Shown here: piece by piece, positions 50,502-59,628 of the stretch | How the letters are laid out: each line of letters begins with the position of its first letter | How positions within the stretch are numbered: position 1 is the first letter of the stretch | NCBI RefSeq assembly: GCF_001427665.1 | Contig: NZ_LMHC01000023.1 | Span: 408,024-472,023 of the forward strand | DNA length: 64,000 nucleotides | Direction: 5' to 3' | DNA from: Caulobacter sp. Root655 | GTDB lineage: Bacteria; Pseudomonadota; Alphaproteobacteria; Caulobacterales; Caulobacteraceae | Notes under the pieces: generated by a model | Told to the model about the DNA's origin: nothing | The model's database searches: none | Seen by the model: only the letters and a program-made list of their open reading frames with translations | Program-made: the position numbers and the translations under genes

Positions 50502-51272
50502 ATGTCCACAAGCCCCAGCGACACACCCTTGCGCATCGACGAAGATCCGGACGATGACTCCGTCCCCGTCGTCCGCTTCGAGGGCGTCTCGATGCGGTAT
50601 GGACGAGGGCCGGAAACCCTGAGCGACCTCGCCTTTTCTCTACACCCAGGGTCTTTCCATTTCCTCACCGGCCCGTCGGGGGCCGGCAAGAGTTCGCTGC
50701 TCAAGCTGATCTACCTGGCCCACCGTGCGTCAAGGGGTCGCGTCGAGCTGTTCGGCCGCGACGTCAGCCTGGTCAAGCCCGAGGACCTGCCGTTCCTGCG
50801 CCGCCGCATCGGCGTGGTGTTCCAGGAGTTCCGGCTGCTGGAACACCTGTCGGTGTTCGACAACGCCGCCCTGCCGCTGCGCATCTCGGGCCGCAAGCCG
50901 GCGACCTATCGCGACGACGTGGCCGAGCTGCTGCAATGGGTAGGCCTGGGCGACCGCATGCACGCCCTGCCCGCCACCCTGTCGGGCGGCGAGAAGCAGC
51001 GCCTGGCCATCGCCCGCGCCGTGGTCGATCGGCCCGACGTGCTGCTGGCCGACGAGCCGACCGGCAATGTCGATCCGGCCATGTCGCTGCGCCTGCTGCG
51101 GCTGTTCGTCGAGCTCAACCGCCTGGGCACCACGGTGCTGATCGCCACCCACGACGAAGACCTGGTGGCCCGCGCCAACCGCCCGACCCTGCACCTCGAA
51201 AAGGGCCGCCTGGTCGATTTCGGCGACTCCGGCGACGGCTATGATGAGGATTACGCGGGGGGCGGGGCATGA
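50502..51272 (+). CDS. ftsE: Cell division ATP-binding protein FtsE
   Basis: A 256-residue ABC ATPase that drives septal peptidoglycan hydrolase activation with FtsX. Walker A is GPSGAGKSS, the signature is LSGGEKQRLAIARA, Walker B is VLLADEPTGNVD, and the H-loop is ATHDED. The N-terminal 25 residues are an acidic extension beyond the core. ATG 50502 is chosen over an in-frame TTG at 50493. ATGA-overlaps ftsX. Confidence 0.93.
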   Translation: MSTSPSDTPLRIDEDPDDDSVPVVRFEGVSMRYGRGPETLSDLAFSLHPGSFHFLTGPSGAGKSSLLKLIYLAHRASRGRVELFGRDVSLVKPEDLPFLRRRIGVVFQEFRLLEHLSVFDNAALPLRISGRKPATYRDDVAELLQWVGLGDRMHALPATLSGGEKQRLAIARAVVDRPDVLLADEPTGNVDPAMSLRLLRLFVELNRLGTTVLIATHDEDLVARANRPTLHLEKGRLVDFGDSGDGYDEDYAGGGA

Positions 51273-52162
51273 GCGAGGGCTTCACCGTCGCCCGCTGGAA
51301 GCCGGCGCCGCTGCTGCCGCCCCGCGACGCCCGCGACGGCTCGCTGGTGTTCGTGGTCGCGGTGCTGTGCTTCCTGGCCTGCCTGACGGCCCTGGCCGCC
51401 CTGGCTTCGACCCGCGCCGCCACCGGCTGGACCGCCCAACTGACCGGCTCTGCCACCGTCGTGGTGCGCCCGCGCTCGGGCGAGACCCCCGACAGCGCCG
51501 CGGCCCGCGCCGCCGAGACCCTGTCGGGGGTCAAGGGCGTCACCGAGGCCCGCGCCCTGCCCAAGGACAAGGCCGAGGCCCTGCTCGAACCCTGGATCGG
51601 CCGCGAGGCCCTGATCGCCGACCTGCCCGTTCCGCGCCTGGTGACCCTGGACCTCGACGCCAGGGCCCCGGCCACGGCCGCCACGCTGGCCAAGGCGCTG
51701 AAGGAAGCCAATGTCGACGCCGTGGTCGACGACCACAGCCGCTGGATCGCCGACATCGAGCGCGCCGCCCGCCTGGCCCGCTGGGCGGCGATCGGCGTCT
51801 TCGCCCTGATCGCCGCCGCCGCCGGGGCGGTGATCATCTTCGCCACCCGCGCCGCCCTGACCGCGCGTCACGACGTCATCGAGGTCCTGCACTTCTCGGG
51901 GGCCGAGGACAGCTTCATCGCCAGCCTGTTCCAGAACCGTTTCGCGGGCATGGCCTTCATCGCCGGCTTGCTGGGCGGCGCGGGCGCGGCCATCATCGGC
52001 GCGGCGGCGCGGCTCGCGGGGGGCGGCCAGGGACTGACTCCGGTCTTGCCGCTGGCCTGGATCGATCTGCTGGCGCCCCTGCCCTGCCCGTTGGTGGCGG
52101 CGCTGGTGGCCGGGATCGCGGCCCGCGCCGCCTCCCTGCGCCTGTTGAGAGCCATGCCATGA
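51269..52162 (+). CDS. ftsX: Cell division protein FtsX
   Basis: A 297-residue inner membrane partner of FtsE. Membrane segments are near residues 28-48, 172-195, 220-245 and 265-288. A large periplasmic loop lies between the first two, where FtsX binds septal hydrolase activators. ALRAALTAR and VIEVLHFSGAEDSFIA are the conserved coupling motif facing FtsE. Start and stop overlap those of neighbours by 4 bp on both sides. Confidence 0.93.
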   Translation: MSEGFTVARWKPAPLLPPRDARDGSLVFVVAVLCFLACLTALAALASTRAATGWTAQLTGSATVVVRPRSGETPDSAAARAAETLSGVKGVTEARALPKDKAEALLEPWIGREALIADLPVPRLVTLDLDARAPATAATLAKALKEANVDAVVDDHSRWIADIERAARLARWAAIGVFALIAAAAGAVIIFATRAALTARHDVIEVLHFSGAEDSFIASLFQNRFAGMAFIAGLLGGAGAAIIGAAARLAGGGQGLTPVLPLAWIDLLAPLPCPLVAALVAGIAARAASLRLLRAMP

Positions 52163-52791
52163 AGAGCATCGCGGCCCTGCTGATCCTGGTGATGGTCTGG
52201 TTCGTGGGCCTGCTGGCCTTCACCAGCCGCGTCGACCAGTCCACGCCGCCCGCTGAACCGCCCGTCTCGGACGGGGTGGTGGTGCTGACCGGCGCGTCCA
52301 ACCTGCGGCTGGAGGCGGCGACCAAGCTGTTGGAAGCCGGCAAGGGCAAGCGGTTGCTGATCTCCGGCGTCAACCGCGAAGCTTCTCGCGAAGACGTGCT
52401 GGGTGTCACCAAGGCCGTGCGGCCGATCTACGAATGCTGCATCGACCTGGGCTACAGCGCGGCCGACACCATCGGCAACGCCAGCGAGACCGCCGAGTGG
52501 GCCAAGGCCAAGGACTATCACAGCCTGATCGTCGTCACGGCCGACTACCACATGCCACGCTCGATGCTGGAACTGCGGGCGACCATGCCCGACGTGACGC
52601 TGCACCCCTATCCGGTGGTCACCGAGAGCCTCAACGCCCACCGTTGGTGGAAAGGCGGCACGAGCGCGCGGCGCATGACCGTGGAATACTGCAAGTACCT
52701 GGCGATCCTGGGCCGTGAGGCGTTCCTCAAGCTGGGTCCGAAGGAGAAGGCAGAACCCCCGACGGGCGAAGCAACGAAGGAAGCGTCTTGA
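52159..52791 (+). CDS. YdcF-like DUF218 protein
   Basis: A 210-residue protein with an N-terminal membrane anchor (residues 4-22) and the DUF218 domain: VVLTGASNLRLEAATKLLE, then LLISGVNREASRE, then NASETAEWAKAKDY and SLIVVTADYHMPRSMLELR. YdcF/SanA-type proteins are implicated in envelope processes. Its overlap with ftsX and plsC indicates one operon. Cys pairs (near residues 92-93) are notable. Confidence 0.85.
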   Translation: MKSIAALLILVMVWFVGLLAFTSRVDQSTPPAEPPVSDGVVVLTGASNLRLEAATKLLEAGKGKRLLISGVNREASREDVLGVTKAVRPIYECCIDLGYSAADTIGNASETAEWAKAKDYHSLIVVTADYHMPRSMLELRATMPDVTLHPYPVVTESLNAHRWWKGGTSARRMTVEYCKYLAILGREAFLKLGPKEKAEPPTGEATKEAS

Positions 52792-53498
52792 TCTATCTGC
52801 GTTCATTCCTGTTCCAGCTGTATTTCTGGGTGTGGTCGGTGTTCACCACCCTGTGGATGCTGCCGTTCCTGGTGCTGCCGCGCAAAGCCACCATCTGGGC
52901 GCTGCGGGTGTGGGCCAATGGGCTGATCCTGGGATTGCGCGTGCTGGCCGGGACCAAGGTCGAGGTGCGGGGCCGCGAACACCTGCCGGCCGGTCCAGCC
53001 CTGATCGCCGCCAAGCACCAGTCGATGTTCGACGTCTTCGCCCAGTTCGCCCTGCTGCCCGACGCCTGCCTGGTGATGAAGAAGGAACTGCTGCGCGTGC
53101 CGCTGTTCGGCTGGTACGGGCTGAAGGCGGGGATGATCGTCGTCGACCGCGCCGGCCACTCCATGGCTCTGAAGAAGCTGGTGCGCGACACCGTCGACCG
53201 GATGAAGGAAACCCGCCAGGTGGTGATTTTCCCCGAAGGCACTCGCGGCGATGTCGGGGTCGGCGGCGACTACAAGCCGGGCATCGCCGCGCTCTATCGC
53301 GAGCTGGACCTGCCGGTCACGCCCTTGGCCCTGAACTGCGGCGTCCACTGGCCCAAGGGCTTCCTGCGGCCACCGGGCACGATCGTCTTCGAATACCTGC
53401 CCGCCATCCCCGCCGGCCTGAAGCGCGGCGAGTTCATGCGCGAGGTCCAGACCCGCATCGACGCCGCCACCAAGGCGTTGGAGGACGAAGGGCTCTAG
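52788..53498 (+). CDS. plsC: 1-acylglycerol-3-phosphate acyltransferase
   Basis: A 236-residue membrane enzyme that makes phosphatidic acid. The catalytic HX4D motif is KHQSMFD, and the second motif is FPEGTRGD. One hydrophobic segment lies at the N-terminus (residues about 5-30). The start is TTG 52788, which overlaps the stop of the upstream gene as TTGA. It is the last clear member of ftsE-ftsX-ydcF-plsC. Confidence 0.9.
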   Translation: MIYLRSFLFQLYFWVWSVFTTLWMLPFLVLPRKATIWALRVWANGLILGLRVLAGTKVEVRGREHLPAGPALIAAKHQSMFDVFAQFALLPDACLVMKKELLRVPLFGWYGLKAGMIVVDRAGHSMALKKLVRDTVDRMKETRQVVIFPEGTRGDVGVGGDYKPGIAALYRELDLPVTPLALNCGVHWPKGFLRPPGTIVFEYLPAIPAGLKRGEFMREVQTRIDAATKALEDEGL

Positions 53499-53513
53499 GA
53501 GGAGCAACAACGG

Positions 53514-53984
53514 ATGAACGCCAGACACGTCGCGGCGATCGCCGCCATCCTCTTCGCCGGGTCGGCGGCGCCAGCCACCGCCGCGCCCAAGGCCTGCGCG
53601 CTGTTAGCGACCGACCAGACACAAATCTCGCAGGCGATCCGCTCCATTTTCACCGCGCTCGCCAAGGATGACGAGGCCGGCCTCGGCGCCGCCACTTCGT
53701 CCGGCTTCTATGCCTACGAAGGCAAGCGGGTCACGGGCCCCGAGCTCGCGGCGCTGATCCGCAAGGCCCACGAGGCGGGGCGAATCTACGAATGGAACCT
53801 GGGGCCCATCGACATCCACGGCGGATGCGACGTCGCCTGGGCGGCCTGGGAAAATCACGGACGGGTCGGCGACGCCACGGGGATGAAACCGATGACCTGG
53901 CTGGAATCGGCGGCCCTGCACCGCGACGGGTCGCGTTGGGTGGTGGACTTCCTGCACGCGACGCGGGTGGCGCCGGCTCAGTAA
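53514..53984 (+). CDS. Secreted NTF2-like protein
   Basis: A 156-residue protein with a signal peptide (cleaved near ATA-AP, residue 24). The mature part has the SnoaL/DUF4440-type pattern: AIRSIFTALAKDDEAGLGA, then FYAYEGKRVTG, then a late WLESAALHRDGSRWVVDFLHATR strand pair. A Cys pair may form a disulfide. Function is unknown. It overlaps the convergent hydroxylase stop by 7 bp. Confidence 0.78.
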   Translation: MNARHVAAIAAILFAGSAAPATAAPKACALLATDQTQISQAIRSIFTALAKDDEAGLGAATSSGFYAYEGKRVTGPELAALIRKAHEAGRIYEWNLGPIDIHGGCDVAWAAWENHGRVGDATGMKPMTWLESAALHRDGSRWVVDFLHATRVAPAQ

Positions 53985-54556
53985 CCGGCGGCGTCGCGGA
54001 GCAACCGCCTCACCCAGTCATTGACCACCGCGTCCAATACCAGGTGCACGCGGTCCTCCACGCCCCGATTGGCCACGCTGTGCGGATCGGACAGCCGTAG
54101 GTACCAGGCGCTGCCCGGCGCCATGACGACCCGCGCGCCGTTCAGCCGGAATTCGACCTCGGGATTGGTGGTGATCGGAATGTGGATGCGCACCGCGCCC
54201 TTGGCGACGTCGAGATCGTTGTCGCTATGCTCCTTGATCACCGAACCGGGGGTCAACCGCATCAGGCGGACGCTCTGGACCTCGCAGGCGAAGGCGGCCA
54301 GGACCTCGCGGAAATAGCCGCAGGCCGCCAGCATCGGGGTGTCCTCGAACGCCGTGGCCGTCGGGTCCGAATAGATCATCATGACCGGATGGCTGGCCCC
54401 GGCGACGCCGCGCAGGGGGATGACGCTCCAGTCGCCCTCGTAGTTTTGGGTGACGAAGTGCGAAATCCAGTCGACCGACGAAAGCCTGTCGAGATCACCG
54501 CGCAACAGGACGGGATCGAACGACAAAGGCAGTTGTAGTCGATCGGGAAACACCAT
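53978..54556 (-). CDS. Aspartyl/asparaginyl beta-hydroxylase domain protein
   Basis: A 192-residue Fe(II)/2-oxoglutarate-type oxygenase of the PF05118 family. The iron ligands are the HxD of EHSDND and the late His in DPHSVANRG, with Arg (in VRIHIPI) for the 2-oxoglutarate carboxylate. The length fits the small bacterial members. It is divergent from the Nif11-like sulfotransferase gene, 63 bp apart, so the two could share control and target. Confidence 0.88.
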   Translation of the reverse strand: MVFPDRLQLPLSFDPVLLRGDLDRLSSVDWISHFVTQNYEGDWSVIPLRGVAGASHPVMMIYSDPTATAFEDTPMLAACGYFREVLAAFACEVQSVRLMRLTPGSVIKEHSDNDLDVAKGAVRIHIPITTNPEVEFRLNGARVVMAPGSAWYLRLSDPHSVANRGVEDRVHLVLDAVVNDWVRRLLRDAAGY

Positions 54557-54619
54557 CCTCTCCCCCTAGTCTTCCGTATCTTCCGCGACCAGCCCCACAA
54601 GCGCCGACCGGGAACCCCG

Positions 54620-55849
54620 ATGCTTCCAAACCCTGGCCCCGGAAACCCTGGCCCCAGACCTGGCGCGCGCGACGCCCTGGCCCGTCTCCATACGCTGGTT
54701 CTCCAGGACGCCATCCTCCAGGAACGGCTGGGCGCCGTCGAGGATGTTCCCGCCTTCATCGACCGGGCCGTCGAGGCGGCGCGGTCCCGCGATATCGGCC
54801 TGGACGCCGACGACCTGAACGTTCTGCTGCGGAGAGACCCCCTGGGCCTGGACCGCCTGGCGCGGCCGGCGCTCATCGACGACTTCACGCCAATGCCGGG
54901 CTGGCTTCCGACCGAACTGTCGTGGGATGGCGTCCAGCACACCGTCGCCTGGGCCTGGTTCGGCCGGCGCCGCCTGGTCGAGCCCTTCTTCGAGGGCTCC
55001 TTGCGAAGCGTCCTGCAGCAGCCGTTCAACCGGCTGTTTCGCTTCCGCACGCCGCTAGCCCAGCTCGATGCGTGGCCCGCCAGCCTGCCCACCCTGCGGC
55101 CGGATGGCTTCATCTTCCACATGTCGCGTTGCGGTTCGACCCTGGTCGCCCAGATGCTGGCGAGACTGGAGGCCCATGTCGTGGTGTCAGAGGCCCCGCC
55201 CATCGACACCGTCGTGCAACTGGACCGTCTGGCGTCCCAGCCCGGCGACGAGGCCCACGCGGCCCTGCTGAGGGCGATGATCGGCGCGCTTGGCCAGGTC
55301 CGCGACCCCGGCCAAAGCCGCTATTTCGTCAAGCTGGACAGCTGGCACACCCTGGCCCTGCCGCTGTTTCGCAAGACCTTCCCCGGCGTGCCCTGGGTGT
55401 TCCTCTATCGCGACCCGGTGGAGGTGCTGGTCTCCCAGGCCCGCCAACGCGGCATCCAGATGGTGCCGGACTATGCGCCGCCCGGCTTCTACGGCCTGGA
55501 CCTGCCGGACGGCGTTCCCGACGATGACTATTGCGCGCGGGTCCTGGCCGTCGTCTGCGAGGCCGCCTTGCGCGGCCACGCCGAGGGCGGCGGCCTGCTG
55601 GTCAACTATGCGCAGCTGCCTGACGCGCTGCACACACAGATCCTGCCGCATTTCGGCATCACCGGCACGACCGCCGAGCGTCAGGCCATGGACCTGGCGG
55701 CGCTGCGCGACGCCAAGCTCCCGCAGGTCGCCTTCGCGCCGGACTCGGGACGCAAGCGGCAGGCGGCGACCGCGGCGATCGCCGCCGCCAGCGACCGGCA
55801 TCTGGCTGAGATCTACCACCGACTCGAAGCGTTGCGCCTGGGAGACTAG
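54620..55849 (+). CDS. Sulfotransferase-like protein with a Nif11-like N-terminus
   Basis: A 409-residue protein. Residues about 27-75 (LVLQDAILQERLGAVEDVPAF, then AARSRDIGLDADDLNVLLRR) resemble a Nif11-type leader domain. The rest resembles a PAPS-dependent sulfotransferase: the 5'-phosphosulfate loop is FHMSRCGSTLVAQML (near residue 165) and the 3'-phosphate motif is YRDPVEVLVSQARQR. The target is unknown. ATG 54620 is chosen. Gly/Pro-rich residues precede the Nif11-like part. A ChaC-like gene overlaps its stop by 4 bp. Confidence 0.75.
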   Translation: MLPNPGPGNPGPRPGARDALARLHTLVLQDAILQERLGAVEDVPAFIDRAVEAARSRDIGLDADDLNVLLRRDPLGLDRLARPALIDDFTPMPGWLPTELSWDGVQHTVAWAWFGRRRLVEPFFEGSLRSVLQQPFNRLFRFRTPLAQLDAWPASLPTLRPDGFIFHMSRCGSTLVAQMLARLEAHVVVSEAPPIDTVVQLDRLASQPGDEAHAALLRAMIGALGQVRDPGQSRYFVKLDSWHTLALPLFRKTFPGVPWVFLYRDPVEVLVSQARQRGIQMVPDYAPPGFYGLDLPDGVPDDDYCARVLAVVCEAALRGHAEGGGLLVNYAQLPDALHTQILPHFGITGTTAERQAMDLAALRDAKLPQVAFAPDSGRKRQAATAAIAAASDRHLAEIYHRLEALRLGD

Positions 55850-56391
55850 GCGACGGCTTCCCGCGCCTCGACCATCTTGAGCAGGGTCTCCATCGCATGG
55901 TCGCGCACCCCGTCCTCGCGCAAGTGCAGGACGAGGTCGCGCAGGTAGTCGATGTTGCGCCCCGACAGGCCCGTCGCTCCGGCGATCAGTTCGCACTGCT
56001 GATCCAGCGTCAGGGCCCCCGCCCATTGGCCGTGGTTGCGGTCCGACAGGAAGACCAGGGCCGGGGCTCTGCCGTTTCCGTCGATCCGCACCTCGGACCA
56101 GGCCTCGAAATAGGTCTCGGTTGGCTGCTCGCGCTCGCGCAGATAGTCATAGACCTCGGGCCAGGCGCTCCCCGCCACGCGGTAGGCCGCGCCGCGCACC
56201 GCGCCGCCCGGAGCCAGGCCCAGCACCAGGCCGGGCCGCTCATAGGTGCCCCGGTGGTGCACCGAATAGATGCAGAAGGCGCGGCGTCGCCCATGGAGCA
56301 CGGCCGTTCTTCGCTCTATGAACGGGAACCCGGGCCGCCACATCAGCGATCCATATCCGAACACCCAGCGGTCTTCGCTGTCCGTTGCCAT
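55846..56391 (-). CDS. ChaC-like gamma-glutamylcyclotransferase
   Basis: A 181-residue enzyme that breaks down glutathione. The substrate loop FGYGSLMWRPGF is at residues 11-22. GRRRAFCIYSVHHRGT and the catalytic Glu in REREQPTE match ChaC. It is divergent from the DUF2125 gene by 30 bp. ATG 56391 is chosen. Fully cytoplasmic. Confidence 0.88.
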   Translation of the reverse strand: MATDSEDRWVFGYGSLMWRPGFPFIERRTAVLHGRRRAFCIYSVHHRGTYERPGLVLGLAPGGAVRGAAYRVAGSAWPEVYDYLREREQPTETYFEAWSEVRIDGNGRAPALVFLSDRNHGQWAGALTLDQQCELIAGATGLSGRNIDYLRDLVLHLREDGVRDHAMETLLKMVEAREAVA

Positions 56392-56420
56392 TACTCTTCC
56401 CGACCGGAGCCGCTTCTTCC

Positions 56421-57431
56421 ATGACCCATAACGCCGCCGCCCCGTCCCGCAAGCCCCGGCGTCGTGGTCTGTGGGCGCCTTTCGTGGTGCTGGCGATCAT
56501 TGTGCTGGGATGGAGCATCGGCTGGCTGTGGCTGCGCGGCCAGGCCGAGCAGCGGATGGACGCCACCGCCGTGTCGATGAAGACCCGCGGCTACGACCTG
56601 TCGTGGAAGAGCCGGACCTTCAGCGGCTACCCGTTCCGCATGGACGTCCGCCTGACCGACGCGCGGGTGGCCGAGCCGTCGGGCTGGGCGCTGCGGGCCC
56701 CGGAACTGAAGGGCGAGGCCCTGGCCTACGACATCGGCCACTGGGTCGTGGTCGCCCCCGCCGGCGTGGTGATGACCCGGCCGGTCGGCGGCGACGTGGC
56801 GATCACCGGCCAGGCCCTGCGGGCCAGCTTCGCCGGCTTCGACCAGTATCCGCCGCGCATCGCGGTCGAGGGCGCCCACCTGACCTTCACCCCGGCCCCC
56901 GGCGCCGCGCCCTTCCCGCTGCTGTCGACGGCCCTGCTGCGGCTGCGCGTCTACCCGGGTCCGGACGACCAGGCCGCGGTCCAGTTCAAGGCCGACGGCG
57001 CCAAGGCCCGCTTTACAGGCCTGCTGGGCCGCATCGCCCAGGACCGCACCGCCGCCCTGTTGTGGGACGCCCGCCTGACCAAGGTCGGCGCCCTGCGCGG
57101 GACCAGCTGGGCCGACGCCGTACGCGACTGGTCCCAGGCCGGCGGCGCCCTGACGGTGCGGCAGGGCAAGCTGACGGCGGGCGAGGCGCTGCTGGAGGCC
57201 AAGTCCGGCGACCTGACCGTCGGGATCGACGGCCGCCTGCGGGGCGCGCTGGACGTCGCGGTCCGCGAGACCCCGACGCCGGGCGAGACCCCGAAGAGCC
57301 CCGAAGCCGCCGCCGCGGCGATCGCCCAGGCCCTGGGCCAGGACCCGACCCTGTCGGCCACCCTGCGGTTCGACGACGGCCGCACCCGGCTGGGTCTGTT
57401 CGACACCGGACCTTCGCCGCGAGTTTATTGA
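56421..57431 (+). CDS. DUF2125 protein
   Basis: A 336-residue protein with one membrane segment at about residues 18-40 and a large soluble region of beta strands (MKTRGYDLSWKSRTFSGYPF; GEALAYDIGHWVVVAPAGV) that match the DUF2125 pattern of alphaproteobacteria. The soluble part probably faces the periplasm, as the anchor suggests. ATG 56421 is chosen over an upstream TTG. Function unknown. Confidence 0.82.
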   Translation: MTHNAAAPSRKPRRRGLWAPFVVLAIIVLGWSIGWLWLRGQAEQRMDATAVSMKTRGYDLSWKSRTFSGYPFRMDVRLTDARVAEPSGWALRAPELKGEALAYDIGHWVVVAPAGVVMTRPVGGDVAITGQALRASFAGFDQYPPRIAVEGAHLTFTPAPGAAPFPLLSTALLRLRVYPGPDDQAAVQFKADGAKARFTGLLGRIAQDRTAALLWDARLTKVGALRGTSWADAVRDWSQAGGALTVRQGKLTAGEALLEAKSGDLTVGIDGRLRGALDVAVRETPTPGETPKSPEAAAAAIAQALGQDPTLSATLRFDDGRTRLGLFDTGPSPRVY

Positions 57432-57454
57432 GCCTGGGGTACTTTGAATTCCGT

Positions 57455-57533
57455 CTCCCCGGCGAAGGCCGGGGCCCAGGTCAAACCCACGAGCCGCTCT
57501 GGATGAATCTGGATCCCGGCCTTCGCTGGGAAA
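57455..57533. repeat. Long intergenic hairpin repeat
   Basis: TCCCCGGCGAAGGCCGGGG with CCCAG at the left pairs with CTGGATCCCGG and CCTTCGCTGGGA at the right, leaving a 34-nt centre. This type (CCGGCGAAGGCCGGGG-CCAG) is a common dispersed element in alphaproteobacteria. The rest of 57432-57659 shows no gene. Confidence 0.65.
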
Positions 57534-57659
57534 ACGGTGGTGGGCAGGTTTTGAGCGAATTGCGATCGATGAACCACGCAAGTTTATTCCCCGCGACCTG
57601 CCCTATTGCGCCTCCGGCGGCAAAGTCTATGGTCCGCCCTCCAATTTCGGGGACAAATC

Positions 57660-58460
57660 ATGGGTAGCGACGCAGGCGATGCGACGCCTTCGCTGGACGA
57701 GGTCCGATGGCGTATCGACGCCATCGACGGTGAGCTTCTGGCCCTGCTCGACGAGCGGGCGGGCCTGGCCCGCGCCGTGGCGGCGGCCAAGGCGGCGGCC
57801 GGCGACACCGGCTTTGGCCTGCGCCCCGGCCGCGAGGCCCTGATCATCCGCAAGCTGCTGTCGACCCCGCGCACCGCCGCCGGCGACGCCCTGGTGATCC
57901 GCATCTGGCGCGAGCTGATGTCCGACAGCCTGGCGCGCCAGGGGCCCTATCACCTGACCGTCTGGGGCGGCCGCGACCCAGCCCGCGCCGTGGAACTGAC
58001 CCGCCTGCGCTTCGGCGTGGCCCCGCCGATGCGGGTGGTCGCCTCCGACAAGGAGGCCCTGGCCGCCGCCAAGACGCCCTGGGGCGTCGGCGTCCTGGCG
58101 TTGGCCCCCGACAGCGCCTGGTGGGCCCGTCTGCTGGCCGAGCCCCGCCTGAAGATCTTCGCCGCCCTGCCCTGCCTGGAACGCTGGGGCCCGCAGGCGG
58201 CCTTCGCGGTGGCCGAGGTCGAGGTCGAACCGACCGGCGGCGACCAGACCTTCTGGGTCACCGACAGCCCCAAGGCCGTCGACGCCATCGTCGAGGCCCT
58301 GGCCGTCGACGGCGTGGCGGCCGAACTGGTCGCCGAGGCGGGCGGGCTGAAGCTGTTCTCGCTGCTGGGCTTCTACCAGGCCGGCGACGAGCGCCTGGCC
58401 CGCGCCCCGGGCCATCTGACGGGCGTCATCGGGGCCGCGCCCACCCCGTTCGACGTTTAG
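57660..58460 (+). CDS. Chorismate mutase domain protein
   Basis: A 266-residue protein. Residues about 10-95 form an AroQ-type chorismate mutase helix bundle (LDEVRWRIDAIDGELLALLDERAGLA, then EALIIRKLL). The remaining 170 residues resemble the prephenate dehydratase region only in general outline; the TRF/NxTRF motif is not seen, so dehydratase activity is doubtful. It precedes hisC and tyrC in one operon for aromatic amino acid synthesis. ATG 57660 is chosen; a longer open frame upstream crosses the repeat. Confidence 0.75.
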   Translation: MGSDAGDATPSLDEVRWRIDAIDGELLALLDERAGLARAVAAAKAAAGDTGFGLRPGREALIIRKLLSTPRTAAGDALVIRIWRELMSDSLARQGPYHLTVWGGRDPARAVELTRLRFGVAPPMRVVASDKEALAAAKTPWGVGVLALAPDSAWWARLLAEPRLKIFAALPCLERWGPQAAFAVAEVEVEPTGGDQTFWVTDSPKAVDAIVEALAVDGVAAELVAEAGGLKLFSLLGFYQAGDERLARAPGHLTGVIGAAPTPFDV

Positions 58461-58506
58461 ATGGGCGACGTGTAAGAACACAGCCTCTCCGCTACCGAGT
58501 TCCCCG

Positions 58507-59628
58507 ATGACCGCTCCCGCCACCGACCGCTTCGCCGCGCCCCGCCCCACCCCCAAGCCGGGCGTGCTCGACATCGCCGCTTACGTTGGCGGCAAGTCGA
58601 AGGTCGAGGGGATCGCCCATCCGGTGAAGCTGTCGAGCAACGAGAACATCCTGGGCTGCAGCGAGATGGCCCGCGCCGCCTATCGCGACGCCGCCGACCG
58701 CCTGCACCTCTATCCGGACGGCAAGGCCACCGCCCTGCGCGCCGCCGTCGCCGCCCACTTCCGCCTGGAGCCCGAGCGCCTGACCTTCGGCGACGGCTCG
58801 GACGAGATCTTCGCCCTGCTCAACCAGGTCTATCTGGAGCCCGGCGACAACATCGTCCAGGGCGAGCACGGCTTCGCCGCCTACGCCATCGGGGCCCGGG
58901 CCTGCCAGGGCGAGGTCCGCTTCGCCAAGGAGCCGGGCCAGCGCATCGACATCGACGAGGTGGTCAAGTGCGTCGACGAGCGCACCCGGCTGGTGTTCAT
59001 CGCCAACCCCGCCAACCCGACCGGCACCTGGCTGACCGGCGAGGAGGTCCGCGCCCTGCACGCCGCCCTGCCGCCGTCGGTGGTGCTGGTGCTGGACGGC
59101 GCCTATGCCGAGTTCTGCACCGACCCGCGCTTCGAGGACGGCCTGGACCTGGCGCGGAACGCCGAGAACGTCATCGTCACCCGCACCTTCTCCAAGCTGC
59201 ACGGCCTGGCCGCGCTGCGGGTGGGCTGGGGCTATGGTCCCAGCGGCATCATCGACCCGATCGAGCTCATCCGCCCGCCGTTCAACACCTCGATCCCGGC
59301 GCAGGACGCCGCCATCGCCGCCCTGGCCGATGAGGACTTCCAGAAGCGCTCGGTCGCCCTGGTCGAACAGTGGCGGCCGTGGCTGACCCAGCAGCTGGGC
59401 GGACTGGGCCTGGAGGTCACCCCCTCGGCCGCCAATTTCGTGCTGGTCAACTTCCCCGACGTGCCGGGCAAGACCGCCCGCGAGGCCGAGGCCTTCCTGG
59501 CGTCGAAGGGCTATCTGGTCCGGGCCGTGGCCAATTACGGCCTGCCGGACGCCATCCGCATCTCGATTGGGCTGGAGGCGCAGAACCGGGCGGTGGTGGA
59601 TCTGATCGCCGCGTTCGTGGGGCGCTAG
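58507..59628 (+). CDS. hisC: HisC-type aminotransferase
   Basis: A 373-residue fold type I PLP enzyme. The PLP lysine lies in RTFSKLHGLAALRVGWG, and NPANPTGTW is the family substrate motif. The genes before and after suggest that it transaminates phenylpyruvate or prephenate as well as, or rather than, histidinol phosphate. The tyrC start follows its stop directly. A promoter may lie in the 46-bp gap before it. Confidence 0.88.
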   Translation: MTAPATDRFAAPRPTPKPGVLDIAAYVGGKSKVEGIAHPVKLSSNENILGCSEMARAAYRDAADRLHLYPDGKATALRAAVAAHFRLEPERLTFGDGSDEIFALLNQVYLEPGDNIVQGEHGFAAYAIGARACQGEVRFAKEPGQRIDIDEVVKCVDERTRLVFIANPANPTGTWLTGEEVRALHAALPPSVVLVLDGAYAEFCTDPRFEDGLDLARNAENVIVTRTFSKLHGLAALRVGWGYGPSGIIDPIELIRPPFNTSIPAQDAAIAALADEDFQKRSVALVEQWRPWLTQQLGGLGLEVTPSAANFVLVNFPDVPGKTAREAEAFLASKGYLVRAVANYGLPDAIRISIGLEAQNRAVVDLIAAFVGR

